Shown piece after piece: positions 46,206 to 58,226 of a stretch of DNA of 64,000 bases. The notes beneath the pieces were generated by a model. That model saw only the letters and a list, made by a program, of their open reading frames with translations. It did not search any database and was not told the DNA's origin. Position numbers and translations under genes: made by a program. Origin of the DNA: Aselliscus stoliczkanus (lineage: Eukaryota; Chordata; Mammalia; Chiroptera; Hipposideridae); contig CM066730.1 in the NCBI GenBank assembly GCA_033961575.1, forward strand, positions 154,531,523-154,595,522, given 5' to 3'. The first letter of the stretch is position 1. The number at the start of each line of letters is the position of its first letter.

Positions 46206-46724
46206 CTTTGAATGCAAAGCAGTGTATCTCTCCGTTGCATCCTTCAGCTTGTCCCTCACTAACGTCCCAGTTGCTGATGGTTCTCTGCCTTCCTCAAAGC
46301 TATTTTTGGTGTCCAACACCTTCTGTCCTGAGATAGTCACAAATCTCAGGTCTCCTTTGTGGGAAATTACATCCTCTGAGAAGCTCCCCTGCCGCTTTAG
46401 CAGGTAGGAGAGGGCTTCGGGGCTGCTGCCCTCCTTATGCATGTTCTCCAGCTCTTTCTCAGACCGTTCCAGCCAGCTTTCAAACTCCCTATGATCCTGC
46501 AGAAACTTCTGCAGCTCATCCCGTAGTGTCTGCACCTGCTTCAGCTCTGCCTCGGACCGGGCCAGGGAAGTCGCATACTGTTCCTTCAGCTCTCCTAGCT
46601 TCTCTTGCAGCGTCTGTCGTTCATCAGGTGTGAGATTGTGGCTATGCTGGTCCAGGAAGGCCTGGGCTGACTGGGTGGCCAGGATGAAATTTTGCTGTTG
46701 AGACAGCAATTCTTGGTGACGAGT
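46206..46724 (-). CDS. MACF1: MACF1 rod exon, about 1.5 spectrin repeats
   Basis: 519 bp, phase 0/0. Acceptor GGATTTTTTTTGCCAG|ACTCGTC, donor AAAG|GTATGG. It encodes 173 residues from TRHQELLSQQQNFILA through HREFESWLERSEKELEN (helix-A Trp) to RYTALHSK. Strong Leu/Gln heptads mark it as rod. It contains a Gly/Ser/Lys-rich loop (KEGSSPEALSYLL… GSFSEDV) between helices. Confidence 0.94.
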
Positions 46725-46864
46725 CTGGCAAAAAAAATCCCCGAAACAAAGGACAATCAGTAGGGACACCACAATAATTTGGTTACATCTACAGCTAGAG
46801 ATAGAGATCCCCACAGGCCACCCATATCTCTCACTCTGTAAGCATTATGCTATATGCTAATCCC

Positions 46865-47085
46865 AGCTGAACTGACACATAAAATCTTATAGTTTTCAAA
46901 GAGTTTTACACACATTATCTCATCTGATTTGCAATGTAGGAAGACAATATAATATCCCCATTAAAGATGGGATAAGTGAATACTAAAAAGATATACTATG
47001 TGTGCATTAAGGTCACACAGATAGGTAAGGGATGAACTACTGACTTGACTCTCTTCACTAAACCACTCTAAGGCTCAGAGAAGGT
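46865..47085 (-). mobile_element. MIR SINE
   Basis: Reverse MIR features: ACATTATCTCATCTGATTTG, ATATCCCCATTAAAGATGGG, TTAAGGTCACACAGATAGG. Confidence 0.6.
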
Positions 47086-48074
47086 ACAAATGGCCAACTA
47101 ATAATTACCCACATTAATGGGAAGGGAGAATAAGCTGGGTGAATGAGCTATACATATGACAATAGAAAAATTACAAATGCTTAGCTGTGAAATATGTCAC
47201 TCACATACCTGTAAATACTGTCCTTATTAGGAAAGAGCTAAGAAAATTAATTCGTTAAGTGAACAATTACATATCAGTGAGAGTAAACTGTGTTTCTGGA
47301 CAGTCTAAGTAATTGGTACTTTGATTTGTATGTGCTAAGTCTATGTGCTTATCTACAGACTCTAATGGAGCATGTTCTTTCAAGACAGTAGTGGGTGTTC
47401 TACTTTGTTTTAACCTTCATCTTCCCGAGTTTAACAGGAAGCAGTGGACGTTCAGTCAGTGTTCCTGACTATCTGTACTGTTTATGAAATTACCTAGAAG
47501 GACGATAGCCCACTTTTCTTCAGCATATCATCTAGTTTCAACCTGTATCAACAGCAACCTGATAGCTTCAGCCTCTGAGGTCATCTCAGGGAAGCCAGGG
47601 TGACAAATACATCCTACCCAGATACTAGGGAGCATACAGTGCTACAGACTGTCTGTACACCGCCCAGATGACCTCTTCTCACCCTCCAACCCATCCCCCC
47701 ATAAGTAAGGCAGTTTCTCGATAGGATGGAGATGCTATTTCATCAGGCTGATTGCTTCCAGCAAGAGGTGTCAGGAAGGTCCCTATGACAGCAGAACCAT
47801 CTCTGCTCTGTGCTGTCACAAGACTGTAAGGGCTTTTGGGGACACACTACAATGCATCTTCCAAGAGCAGAAGCAGCATGCCAAAGGCAGAAATCCTATT
47901 AATACAAAATAAGGCAATGGCCTACACAGGCCATTGAACACATGCACTCCAGCTAAGCCAAAGTTTCTTTGCCAGAAAGGTGTCACTCCTAAAATATGTG
48001 ATCCGTGTGTTTTGTAAATATCCTACATATATAATTGCCTTTTAATCATGCAATACTATGTGCCTACACATGCC

Positions 48075-48180
48075 AGTTATGTCCCAGGAGATGGTTTATC
48101 TGGCTGATTCACTGGTTTATCTCCAATGCCTGTCACATAGCAGGGACTCAATATTTGCTCAACGAATGAATGAATGAGGA
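48075..48180 (+). mobile_element. L2-type LINE 3' end
   Basis: TGCCTGTCACATAGCAGGGAC, TCAATATTTGCTCAACGAATG and AATGAATG are the standard L2 terminus. Confidence 0.55.
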
Positions 48181-49033
48181 GAGATAGTGATTATAAGAAA
48201 TGGTTTCTTGAGGGCAATAGGTGACCATTAAAAGGATATATTAATATATAAAGCATTTTAGAAAGATCACTTAGTGTGGGGATGGGTTGGAGGGCAAAGC
48301 CAACAGGCAAGGAGACCAGCAGACGTTACTATAATAACAGAAGGGAATGCTGATAGTCGTCTCAGCTACAATGACATCTCAGTGGAGAGGAAGCAGTGTG
48401 GCCGCCTTTGAAAGCAATATAAGCAGCATGGGGTTTGATGACTGACTCGATGTGGGGCAGTGAGGCAGGGAAAGGAATCCAGGATGATGTCTAGTTCACG
48501 CAATTAAATGGGAACACAGAAAGGAGAGCATGTTTGATTGGGGAAGGGTATAACTATAGTAAACAGGAGTTCCATTTTTCAGTTTGAGGTGCTTTGTGGT
48601 TCCAAGATGCAAAAAGAAAGAAAGATTTATACCATGGCTTAAAGCTCGGGATGGGCATTTGGGCTGGGGACAAATATATCATCCATGGATTACTTAGTAC
48701 AAATGATAACTGAAGTGTTGTGAATGATGGGACGACCCAAGGAAAGTATATTCTGAAAGATGAGAAGAGACCTAGAATATTACTTGGAAGCACGTCAGTG
48801 TTTCAAAAGCTGGCTAGGGGAAAGGAATGCGGATTATCAGGGCAGAGTAGTGCTATGGAAAGCAAGGGAGAAAGGATTACAAGGAGAGTGGCCACCAGTT
48901 TCAAAGCTGCTGAGACATCAAAGACGATATGAACTGAGAAATGCTCACTGGATTTAGGAGCAAGAGAATTATGGTGACTTGCCCACAGCAGAAGGGCATC
49001 CCCAGCATAGTGAGGACAAGGTAACATCCTCAC

Positions 49034-49228
49034 CTTCATCTTCTCACATTGCTTGTCCAGTTTCTCGGAGGCCTGGTTCACCCCCATGTGACCATCTGTG
49101 GTATCCAAGGCTCCTTTCTGCAGGCTAGCTCCTGGCAGCTGCTCATCAGATGATCGCACTGAAGTCACCCAATCCAAGAGAGCATCGATCTTACTCCTGT
49201 TCTCTGCCAGTTCCTTTGCTGCTTTACT
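49034..49228 (-). CDS. MACF1: MACF1 rod exon, spectrin repeat part
   Basis: 195 bp, phase 0/0. Acceptor TGTGACTTTCAG|AGTAAAG, donor AAG|GTGAGG. It encodes 65 residues from SKAAKELAENRSKIDAL, with the helix-A Trp in LLDWVTSV, to QCEKMK. The middle (SSDEQLPGASLQKGAL) is an inter-helix loop, less regular than its neighbours. Confidence 0.93.
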
Positions 49229-50364
49229 CTGAAAGTCACAGAGGGAGGCTAGTGAGAAGGCCTTAGATATGCAGCAGTTATAGGTTACAGGTTAAGGGGG
49301 AAATTTTTATGCTAAAGAAAAAGAGAGGCTCTAAGACAGTATAAACAGTCTTTGAACCCACAAAAAAGAATGAGTAGCTTCTAAATCTGAAATCTGTAGC
49401 AAAAATAATAATAATAATTATTTAAAACAATTTCTAGATTTTGTCTATATCTTACTGCTTTAAAAAAAAAAAAGGTAGGGGGTTGGCGGAAGCAAATCCT
49501 AGGATTTAAAGGGCTTTATTTTATTAAGAGATGATTTAGTCCTGGCGCACCAGTGAGAATTGACAGAATCCTTTCTAGGTATGCAAAAGTGACACACTAG
49601 CTTGCTAGGGAAGAGATAGCACAGTCACGTTCAATTACCTGGCTGCTCCTCCCTAAAGGTAACACAGACTTCTCCTATCCTTTTCTCTGTCACTGAGTTC
49701 TGTAACTTGCCTCTCAAATTCTATTTTCTGATTCTCCAAGTATTTTAATTAATTAAAAGGAGATGCCAAGTGATACATCCATGTAGTTCAGAATTCATCT
49801 TCAGGTAATTTATTTCTCTTTTTTCTACTTCCCTTGTTAGCACCAGCATCCACAGCCAGGCAAAGGATTCTAATTCAATCCTCCAGAGCCGAGTGGGGTG
49901 CAGGAGACCACTTGAGACTTCACCTTCTCTTAGGTTTGTTTCAGGGCCATGATTCCCATTGAAACTATAGTGGCAGCTGGGGACAGCTCCCAGCCTACTA
50001 AGACTCCCCAAATAGTTCCCTCAGCACTTCTGGATCACCAGTCTAGATTCATGTTAGAAATATGCCATTTGCTTTTTTTTTCCTGACATTTTTCCATTAA
50101 TCAGAGTACTGAGTACAGAGATAAGAAGTTTTTTTTTTTTTTTTGGGGGGGGCACCGAGGTGGGTAATATGAACATCCTACCAACTATTCCAGACTTAAA
50201 AGTCCTTCAGGATGTTTCTTATAAAAATAAATACTGGCTCAGAGACCAGCTGTTTTTCATGATTATGCTCTCTGTAATGGAGTTTCCCCTCATTAGCTTT
50301 CGTTTGTGTAGGTACCAAATTTTTCTTCTTTGAAAAACACCAAGTACCATCGCAGTCTGGTTAC

Positions 50365-50598
50365 CTTTTCAGTCTCCTGCTGTAAGGCTGAGGTCACTAC
50401 TTCCTGCAGCTCCTTCTGGGCCACCCGTGTCCGTTCCTGGAGAGCCTCATATTGCTCCTTGGCCTGACGAAGTTTTTTCCGAAGAGCTGTGAGCTCATGG
50501 GGGCTAAGCTTGGTCTGGTTCTCTTCCAGGAACCCTTCAATGTCTTTGATAACACTGGCGAATGAGGTGGCATGACTCTGAATCTCGTCCTGTAAATC
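50365..50598 (-). CDS. MACF1: MACF1 rod exon, spectrin repeat part
   Basis: 234 bp, phase 0/0. Acceptor TGTGTGAAG|GATTTACAG has a short pyrimidine tract; donor AAG|GTAACC. It encodes 78 residues from DLQDEIQSHATSFASV to LQQETEK. Exon lengths 150+234 repeat the pair at 56-54 kb (150 then 234), the expected signature of a duplicated spectrin-repeat exon pair. Confidence 0.92.
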
Positions 50599-50984
50599 CT
50601 TCACACATGAAAACAGGGATGGAAGAGCCTTCAACTTTAGAACCCCTAAAACCTCTAATAGTACAAAGATAGAATGACCAGGATGTGTATCTGCAACAGG
50701 CGTATGTCCCTGACTATAATTTGCTTAGGCCTAAACTAATGCAAATAATACATTTAAAAACATTTCTTAATTAAGAAATTCCCCAATATTTAATTTTCTA
50801 GCAAAATTTAAATTTCTAAGCAAATATTTAGTGAAGACAAGAAGGGAAACTGCCTACAAACATGTTGAACAGCAGAGATTTTTATTTTTAGTTATCCTCA
50901 AATAGATCATTCCTCTGTAAAGAAAAGTTGACAACAGAATTCTAGCTGAATCGAGGCCTCGTTTGTCCTTTATACTCTCTTAGT

Positions 50985-51500
50985 TATCACGCTTATCCTT
51001 AATGTACCCTACAATATCCAGCATGAAATGGGTACCATCTAGTCTCCAGCCTCATCATTCACCAATCTTTCTTTCATTCTTCGCAGTACAAATGAACTGG
51101 CTTTCTTTCAGTTCCTGAATATGTTATTCTCAATCTCATTCCTACCTCAAGACAGATGCACAGGCCTCTGCCTGGCATATTCTCTTCCTTCTCCCATTTC
51201 TTCATGCATTAACCCCTACATATCCTTCATTTCTCAGTTTAAGTGACACTTCTTCAATGTAATCCTTTCTAACATCCTAGACTAGATGGGGTCTCTGTTG
51301 TATGTTCTCGGGTAACTTTTCCTTTATAGACATAATAGTTTATAATTATATGTTCATTTCTATGATTATCTGTATAATGCCTATTTCTCCTACTAGACTA
51401 CGCTTCATGAAAGCAGGGATGTTGACCATTATGTTGATAGCACAGAGCACTGTGGCTGGCACATAGCAAGCCTTAAGAACTATTTGTTGAAGGAATGAAA
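50985..51500 (+). mobile_element. L2-type LINE 3' remnant
   Basis: Pyrimidine-rich body and the L2 3' end: CTTCATGAAAGCAGGGATGT, then TGGCTGGCACATAGCAAGCC and ATTTGTTGAAGGAATGAA. It sits just after the 50.4-50.6 kb exon's upstream intron boundary. Confidence 0.6.
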
Positions 51501-51523
51501 AAAATGGATTAATTCTTACTGAC

Positions 51524-51673
51524 CTTCAAGTCACTTTGGTTCTTCTGCAAAGCAGAGAGATCCTGCTGGGCGTCTCTACCTTGATGGCCCACCAATGCTC
51601 TTTCCGCCTGTTCTACCCAGCTGCAAAGATCCTCTAGTTTCTGGTGACAAGTATTTTGTTGTTTCTGCAGTGT
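51524..51673 (-). CDS. MACF1: MACF1 rod exon, spectrin repeat part
   Basis: 150 bp, phase 0/0. Acceptor TTTTAATTAG|ACACTG, donor AAG|GTCAGT. It encodes 50 residues starting TLQKQQNTCHQKLEDL, with the helix-A Trp in LCSWVEQAE, and ending NQSDLK. Its size and phase match the 150 bp exon at 56436-56585, which also carries a helix-A Trp, so the two look like copies of one repeat-exon unit. Confidence 0.93.
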
Positions 51674-53855
51674 CTAATTAAAATGCAAAGGGGTCAAGAG
51701 ACAATTAATAATTCTCATTTTATAAATACAAGATAACTCTCTGAAATATAAAACAGGAAGGTTACATCTCAAGGATGGAAAAGTTGGTGGGAGACCAGAA
51801 CGGGAAAAAGCACAGAAATCATATTGAGAAAGCTCCCCTCATCTGGACAATGTGATCTGGGTCATGGCCTGGGTTAAAATTGGGGGTGATTTCAGGTGAG
51901 AATGCTCCCGGGTTTTGGTTTGGGAGATCCTTTCCCAACTGCTCTTACTATTCTTGGAAATAGGGGAAAGAGAGCCCAGATGTTTAAAATCCACAGATGA
52001 TAATGGTGGTGACAATGAATTAGTGGTTCTGATCAATTCCTCCACCAGAACCAGAGGATATGCTACCTAGTAAGTCAGATGTGAAAAATTAGAAGGACTG
52101 GACTAGGAGGAAAAATCAAGAAACTGGGCAATTCATAAGCTAACTGAGCTTCTCAACAACTTAGCTGATTTTATAAATCAAATGTCTCATGAATACAGAC
52201 ACCCATTAAATGGAATGATTACATGCCAGGCATGAGGGGCTTGTCTATTGTGAGAAGAAGGAAACTGTCCACGATTAGCAACTGGCTCCGTCCTTCAGGT
52301 GTCCACAATGATATCAAGGAGAAAAGCCAGGCCCAAGGGGAGGGAGGGAATATGTTTCTGTGCCTGATCCCCGCTCCAGATCGCATCGCAGTTGCCTGAC
52401 ACTGAAGCACCTGATTGAGCAATTGAGCATGATGTGTTCTCCTGACCACACTTCTAAAACCATTTTCCACCAGTTTCGACCTTCTGATGGCGTTTTAGTC
52501 ACCTGCACTTACAAACAGGCGCCCAAATTGGCCCTCTCTCCCCCTCTTTAGGACAAATAGAAGGGCTCTGGAAGAGAACTCCTAAGAGCTCTTCAGCTGT
52601 AAAACAGGATCTTCATGGGTTAGGATGGGCAGACTGAATCTGAAAAAAGCAAAGCAAACAAGTTAACACAGAGACGTACACATGCATTCGGGGCAAATAT
52701 AGAAAGAAGCAGAACATTTTTGACAATAACAAGGTTAATGAACATTGTGAAATTAATGATGCGCTCAGAGAGAGAGAGTTCACATGCAGTTCTGATCACT
52801 TGCTGCTGCTCAGGGGCCTAGCCTTGGTCTGGGCTGTGTCTTAATGTGGTTCAGACCAACACTATCTCATGAATTGTCCACAGGCTACACCATGCTATAT
52901 AAATTCCCAGATTTGGAAAGGAACCTAAAGTATTTCATTAGCATTTTATTTCAAGTTCAATACAGTTGAAATAAGCAGTAATGGGGGACATACGGAATTC
53001 ACTAACCTAATTTCCTTTAAGCCTGACTCCAAAGCTCAATTCACTTTACACAATATTTAATAAAAGAGACCCTGAGATGGATTTGCTGATGATAATAACA
53101 ATGCTAACACCATCTTTCTGAATTCCAACTTATTCAAATAACAGAAATGGCATAAGTATCATTCTTGGTATTCTAAGGTTATATTATCATTAATGCAATT
53201 ATATTGAGTTTTGCAATAAGAGGGTTGTGATGGAATGTGGTAGGATTGTTAGTTTTTCCCCCAAAATGTATCACCCCTGCTTCTACACACCATTTCCCAT
53301 AATTGAATAAGCACTAGTGTGAAGAAAGGTGCTAAAAAATAAGTTTAAGAGGTCCTAAAAAATATGAATCTTATAAAAATTTCCTTGTCAGCTGTTTGAA
53401 AGCTCTCAACGAATTTTATAGTTAATTATTTTAAAAGCCCCAGAATAAAACATAATTCAAAACCATTCTTCTCAAGAGCTCCGAATAGCTAAATGTTCCT
53501 ACCAGCTTTCAATAGAAGGCTGAGGGAGAAAAAAGGGCTCGGGATGTGCTTTTCATTTGAATGTCAAAGACAATGAGGCACAGTGAGGGTAGAGTCTCAT
53601 TATAAAGAAAACACTTCATATGCATACACATGTAAACACATATTCTCTCACACGCACACACAAAACCAAACACATGGCAAGAAAAACAGCCAGAACAGCT
53701 GCCTCCTGGACCAGAACCAAAGCGGCCTGAATGACATGAAATTTCAGAATAGTAAATGCAGACTTCTGGAATCATGATAAATGGACTCTGGCCAGAAAAC
53801 CCAAACAGAGGACATCCCAAAAGACAACTGAGCCCAGCTGCTGGTTCAGTCTGAC
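51674..53855. other. MACF1 intron
   Basis: 2.2 kb with no repeat I can name confidently; a short GAGAGAGAG run at 52769-52780 and a CA-rich patch near 53640-53670. Confidence 0.5.
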
Positions 53856-54089
53856 CTTGACCCGGGCAGCCTGCTCCATTTGTTGACGACGGCCCTGCAA
53901 AGCCTTCATCTGAGCTGCGGCCTGCTCCACAAGGTCCTGGAAGGACCTCTGCACTTCATTCAGGAGCCTCAGCATCTGTCGGTTCTGCTCAGGGGACAAG
54001 TCCTGGGCATGCTCAGAGACAAAGAACTGAATGTCAAAGGCAAGAGCATCCAGCTGAGATTTCCTTTCAGCCATGGGCTGTTTCAAATC
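53856..54089 (-). CDS. MACF1: MACF1 rod exon, spectrin repeat part
   Basis: 234 bp, phase 0/0. The acceptor has a long T/C tract ending CTTACCTTAG|GATTTG; the donor is AAG|GTCAGA, weaker at +3 but used in frame. It encodes 78 residues from DLKQPMAERKSQLDALAFD to QAARVK, covering helices B and C of a spectrin repeat. Reading on past the donor is open for another 28 codons, but that extension does not resemble the family. Confidence 0.92.
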
Positions 54090-55523
54090 CTAAGGTAAGT
54101 AGGGAAAGGAAAAAAAAAAAGAAAGAAATAAAACTTCTAATTCTTTGTTGAAGCAGAAGCTGTTGGTTCTAATCAAAGAAGTGACATAACCAATGAGAGG
54201 TTAATTTCCTGTGTTTTTATAACTGACACTGATAATTTCTAGAGCCAAATCAGAAGTGAAAGTCTCTCTCACTTCTGATCTCTCCATATGTCTCACAAAT
54301 CACAATTAGGCTTCCTTTACCGCATACTGATTTCCAAATGCAGCAAGCTTTCATTTATTTATGGTAACAGAATTATACTACTGCTAACCTCAGATATCTG
54401 AATTTTTTTTTAAGTTTTGAAAAGTATAACATTAATTTCTGGTCTGAGATATATCCCTGTCTAATTATATTTTCTTAGGTTCATAAATCTATTTGTATTT
54501 GTCCAGCAGTGAGTTCAGTTCAGTAGTTGGTAGGTTAGAAGTGAGAAAATATTCAATTTATTTGTGGTTCACTAAAATTTGATTTTTACAGTAAGTGATG
54601 TTGCTTATACATTTTAAAACTGTTAAGGATTATAATCAGACTTTCTAACATAATAGTTATATTGCTCCCTTAAAACAGTAAAAAGTGCCTAAACACTACA
54701 ATGACCTGTTTTCAGACAATTAAAAGCATGTAATTTTTCCACCAACATTTAGTAACCATCAGCTATGTGATACTGGATGTGATAAAAACAATTAAGGTAT
54801 CTCCATCTCTATCACTTTGAAACTGAGAGCACTCAGCAATCCTGCAAAGCAGGCTGGGAGGGCTTCTTGGGTAGTTATCATAAGGCCATGCTTTCTTCAT
54901 CCGTGAACACATGGACTTGGGAAACTATCTTTTAAGAAAACAAGGCTTAGACTGTGGCTCTCTTCCCATAAAAGAATTCACAGATGTGAATTCAATTAGG
55001 GGAAGAAACCAGTGTATGAGATGTTCTGTGTTTTTATATCTCATACTATGTCATAGGCATTTTTCTCACCCTTGTTTCTTTATAATACCCTGTCAGTGAA
55101 CAGATAAATATGCTACTCATTCCCCAGTGGTATCTTGGATAAAAGGGTATGAAAAAAGAAGGTAAGTCAACTCTTGCCAGATAAAGAGGAATGAAGTTGT
55201 ATAGAAGGAGCCTGACCATGGACAAACCTTTTTGTCTGCTTCTCTTAAGATCGGGGAAAGGGGAGAGGATGAAACAGAAGGAGTGGACATCTTTGGTTCT
55301 GCTCTGATTTTAAAAATAATTTAAGGAGAACGGTACCTGTAGCAGAGGGCGGATAAACCTATGTGAATAATATCTAATATTATCTTAAGTATAACCTCAT
55401 GAGAGAGCAATGTTGGGGGGAAACCCTCTGGCACATATGTATCTCTGTACCTTTCTTTCATTGTTTTATAAAAAGAATCAATTAATTTGGGGTTTAACAA
55501 GAACAAAAGCGTCTTCCTTGACT

Positions 55524-55755
55524 AGGGGTTGGCAATTACAGCCCCTGAGGCCCAATCTGCCTGCCACCTAGCTTTGTAAATAAAGTTTTATTGTAACATG
55601 TCCATGACCATTCCTTTACATACTGTTTATGGCTGCTTTCATGTTTCAGTGGCAGAGTTGATTGGTTGCCACGAAATGGGCTATTTGCCTATGACCTGCA
55701 AGGCCTAAAATATTCACTGTCTGGCCCTTCACAGACAAAGTTTGTCAACCTATGA
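55524..55755 (+). mobile_element. hAT-Charlie (MER58-like) element
   Basis: Matches the common AGGGGTTGGCAAAC… family: AAATAAAGTTTTATTG, TATGGCTGCTTTCATG, CAGAGTTGATTGGTTGCC, AAAATATTCACTGTCTGGCC. Same family as 37125-37352. Confidence 0.65.
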
Positions 55756-55784
55756 TCTAGGTCATTGATCAAAAATTGTCCTGA

Positions 55785-56088
55785 CATAGCCGCAGCCCCT
55801 GCTGCAGTGGGCTGCCATAGGCTACAGTGAGTAGCTGGCAGCTCATGTGAGCGGCTGGCAGCTGGTGTGACCTGCCAAGAGCCGCTGTGAGCAGCCATCC
55901 AAAGGCTGGCGACTGATCTGCCTCACCCAAGAAGAGCGCAATGACGATACCAACATGGGCCAGTGAAGCAACGTCCTCCACAACTAGACTGAAGAGCAAA
56001 AGGACAGCAACATGTCTGTTCCCCTTCCCAGTTCCCCAATGCTGTTCCCCTCCCCCAATCCCCCAATAAAAAAAATCTTAAAGAAAAA
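55785..56088 (+). mobile_element. Unrecognised 304 bp poly(A) retroposon
   Basis: Bounded by a perfect 14 bp duplication AAAAATTGTCCTGA (55771-55784 and 56089-56102) and ending in CCCAATAAA plus an A-rich tail, so it moved by L1-type retroposition. The body is GC-rich with internal near-repeats (GAGTAGCTGGCAGCTCATGT / GAGCGGCTGGCAGCTGGTGT) and a C/T-rich 3' part (CCCCTCCCCCAATCCCCCAA). I do not recognise it; there is no clear tRNA A/B box pair. It could be a lineage-specific composite SINE or a processed RNA. Confidence 0.8.
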
Positions 56089-56435
56089 AAAAATTGTCCT
56101 GAAATTGGTATATGTGCATAGGATTAGATCTTGGGCAAAACAGAAACAAGGGATGGATATTAGACGCTCAGCTATAAAGAGGAGATGAAGTTAATTATAG
56201 GCCATTCTGTAGACTCTCTCAGAGACTAGGTGAAAGGAAAAATAATCATAATCACCAAAGTTCCAGGGGTATGATAACCTAAAAAACTACACTAGCAGAC
56301 TTTATCTCTGAAATGGACAATCAGGCTTTCTAAGAATGATAAGTACAGATACTGGTTTCCCAAGCAGGAAAATAAAATTGATTCCACTCAAAGGACAAAT
56401 AAGACATGCTTGAGAAAATGGGTACAAGAGCTTAC

Positions 56436-56585
56436 CTCATACTGTTGCAGACGCTGGCTCAGGCTGTTGGCATCTGTCTCACTGTTCGAGTCCCTGTCAC
56501 TCAGAATCAGATTGGTGTTGCCAACCCAGGCTCTCAGATCCTCAAGTTTGCCTTCTAGCTGTTGCTGCTGATTTAATACTCTGAT
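56436..56585 (-). CDS. MACF1: MACF1 rod exon, spectrin repeat part
   Basis: 150 bp, phase 0/0. Acceptor TTTCTTAG|ATCAGAG, donor GAG|GTAAGC. It encodes 50 residues from IRVLNQQQQLEGKLEDL through RAWVGNTN to RLQQYE. The Trp in LRAWVG is the conserved helix-A tryptophan of a spectrin repeat. Separated from the previous exon by a 76 bp intron. Confidence 0.93.
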
Positions 56586-56661
56586 CTAAGAAATAGATAG
56601 CAAATTAGATTATAAAAATGTTCAGGCCTGCTCAGACTTTGTGAATAAAAACAAAAGCTAC

Positions 56662-56877
56662 CTTTTCAACTTCCACTGCATTCTGGAAGTGGAGCAGTCT
56701 GGCACTCCAGGTGTCACTCACGGAGCTGAGGGACTTCTGAAGATTCTTGGCATCTTTCTCTAGAGCCTTCAACAGTTGAGCAGGGACTTCTTGAGGCTGG
56801 TCGATGATAATCTGATTCACACACTCCAATTCCTGAGTCACCAAGGTAGACAGAGCCTTCAGCTCCTTGTCTAAAAC
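56662..56877 (-). CDS. MACF1: MACF1 rod exon, spectrin repeat part
   Basis: 216 bp, phase 0/0. Acceptor CATCAG|GTTTTAGAC, donor AAG|GTAGCT. It encodes 72 residues from VLDKELKALSTLVTQ to AVEVEK, an amphipathic helix pair typical of a spectrin repeat. The intron that follows it (56661-56586) is only 76 bp, near the lower practical limit for vertebrate introns, so this exon and the next one are almost certainly always spliced together. Confidence 0.93.
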
Positions 56878-57076
56878 CTGATGGGATGAAGTGGAGTTAC
56901 TTCCAAAATCAAGACGAGAAATCTTGCTATCTAGGAATCAGCTGTGAACACATTTTTCCCCCTCACCTTACGTCTACGCAGGCTTCAGGGACTCTAAAAT
57001 GCTTTTTATATACGTTCATTAGTTTATTTGGTTCACATAATCACTAATTCTTGAAATAGGCAGAGTAGATATTATA

Positions 57077-57158
57077 ATGGGTTGTGGGAAAAGTCATGAC
57101 GCATTTTTGCCATGAAAAACATAGAAAAAATACGTCATGACTTTTTCTGACAACCCAA
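57077..57158. mobile_element. Mariner-type MITE, copy 2
   Basis: 82 bp with inverted ends around AAAGTCATGACGCATTTTTG and its complement. Bounded by TA at 57075-57076 and 57159-57160, the expected mariner target duplication. Intronic. Confidence 0.9.
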
Positions 57159-57624
57159 TAATTCTGGATTTATAGAAAAGATGCCTCCAGCACAAAAGAT
57201 AAATTTTTTGTGTGTCCAAGGTCACCCAGCTGGTAAGCAACAGTCAGAACTTGGATTCAGGTTTTCTCATTCAGTGCAGTGCTCCCTGCACTATAACTTG
57301 CTACCTCTCCAAGAGTATCATTGCCTTATATAATATCATGCAAAGTAGGTCAATCAAAAAGACGACTCCCACCCTAAATTCCAAGGGGGCAGAACCAAAG
57401 AACATAAAAATACCCCAAACCAGCCTTCCTCCCCAGTTAGTCTACAATATTCTGACCCTCGGTGGAGAAGCCAAAAATGAGCTATGGAAAAGCTAGATAG
57501 TTCTCCCCGGCATCATCATCCTCCTTTCCCCTTCAGCAAGCCTCCCCAAACCCATACTCTGGATATTGACAGAACTGGTGAACCTCAGCCATTTCTGCCC
57601 TCATTGTGACGCCAATCCTGTGAC

Positions 57625-58110
57625 AACTCTTAGCTTCCAGTTCCAATGAAAGAACTACCTTTCCTTCCTCTGAAGGCTGTCTAATTCTATGTCATCAGGA
57701 CCTCATTCCATCAGCCATTACTTCCTCTCTCCTCTAACCTTTCCTACTGGTTCTTTCTACTGCTTCTTTCTCCTAATCCCAAAAATCTACTTAAAACAAT
57801 CCTCTTTTAGTCCATCTCCTCTAGCTAGTGCCCTACCTCTTTCCTTGACTGCATCACCAAGCTTCTGGAAAGAATGATCTACATTAATTTTCCCCACCTT
57901 CCAGCTTCCCTTTTATTCTCACTGCAACCTAGTTAACATCCCACCACTCCACTGAAACTGCTCTTATCAAGCTCACTGGTGACTTTCAGGCACCAATCCC
58001 CCTTTGGTCCTCACTGCACTTAGTCTCCCTATGGAGTTAATCCCGCTCACCGCTCCTCCCGTGACTCCCTGCTGCTGTGGTTCCTGTGAGGCCAGTATTT
58101 CCTGGTGTGC
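57625..58110 (+). mobile_element. CR1/L2-clade LINE reverse-transcriptase fragment
   Basis: C/T-rich, with landmarks CCAAGCTTCTGGAAAGAATG, CACCACTCCACTGAAACTGC and CTCACTGGTGACTTTCAGGC that I associate with the ORF2 end of L2/L3 elements. Not open. Confidence 0.45.
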
Positions 58111-58143
58111 TTCAGAGATTTCCAGTTACACCTTTTCAATCTA

Positions 58144-58226
58144 TTGGGTTGTCAGAAAAGTCATGACGCATTTTTGCAATGAAAAACAGAAAAAATACGT
58201 CACAGACGACTTTTCCGACAACCCAA
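58144..58226. mobile_element. Mariner-type MITE, copy 3
   Basis: 83 bp, TTGGGTTGTCAGAAAAGTC … GACTTTTCCGACAACCCAA, with TA on both sides (58142-58143, 58227-58228). It lies 90 bp past the donor of the first rod exon. Confidence 0.92.

Larger units (their letters stand above)
46725..49033. other. MACF1 intron
   Basis: 2.3 kb: MIR (46865-47085), an L2 end (48075-48180), and a purine-rich old repeat (about 48230-48500) of the same unnamed type seen near 14.6 and 29.9 kb. Confidence 0.6.
49229..51523. other. Two MACF1 introns around the exon 50365-50598
   Basis: 1.1 kb and 0.9 kb. Mostly unrecognised AT-rich DNA; poly-T at 50130-50145; the L2 remnant occupies most of 50985-51500, ending close to the donor side of the 51524-51673 exon. 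Confidence 0.6.
54090..56435. other. MACF1 intron
   Basis: 2.3 kb: an hAT remnant (55524-55755) directly followed by the unrecognised 304 bp retroposon (55785-56088); the rest is AT-rich. Confidence 0.65.
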
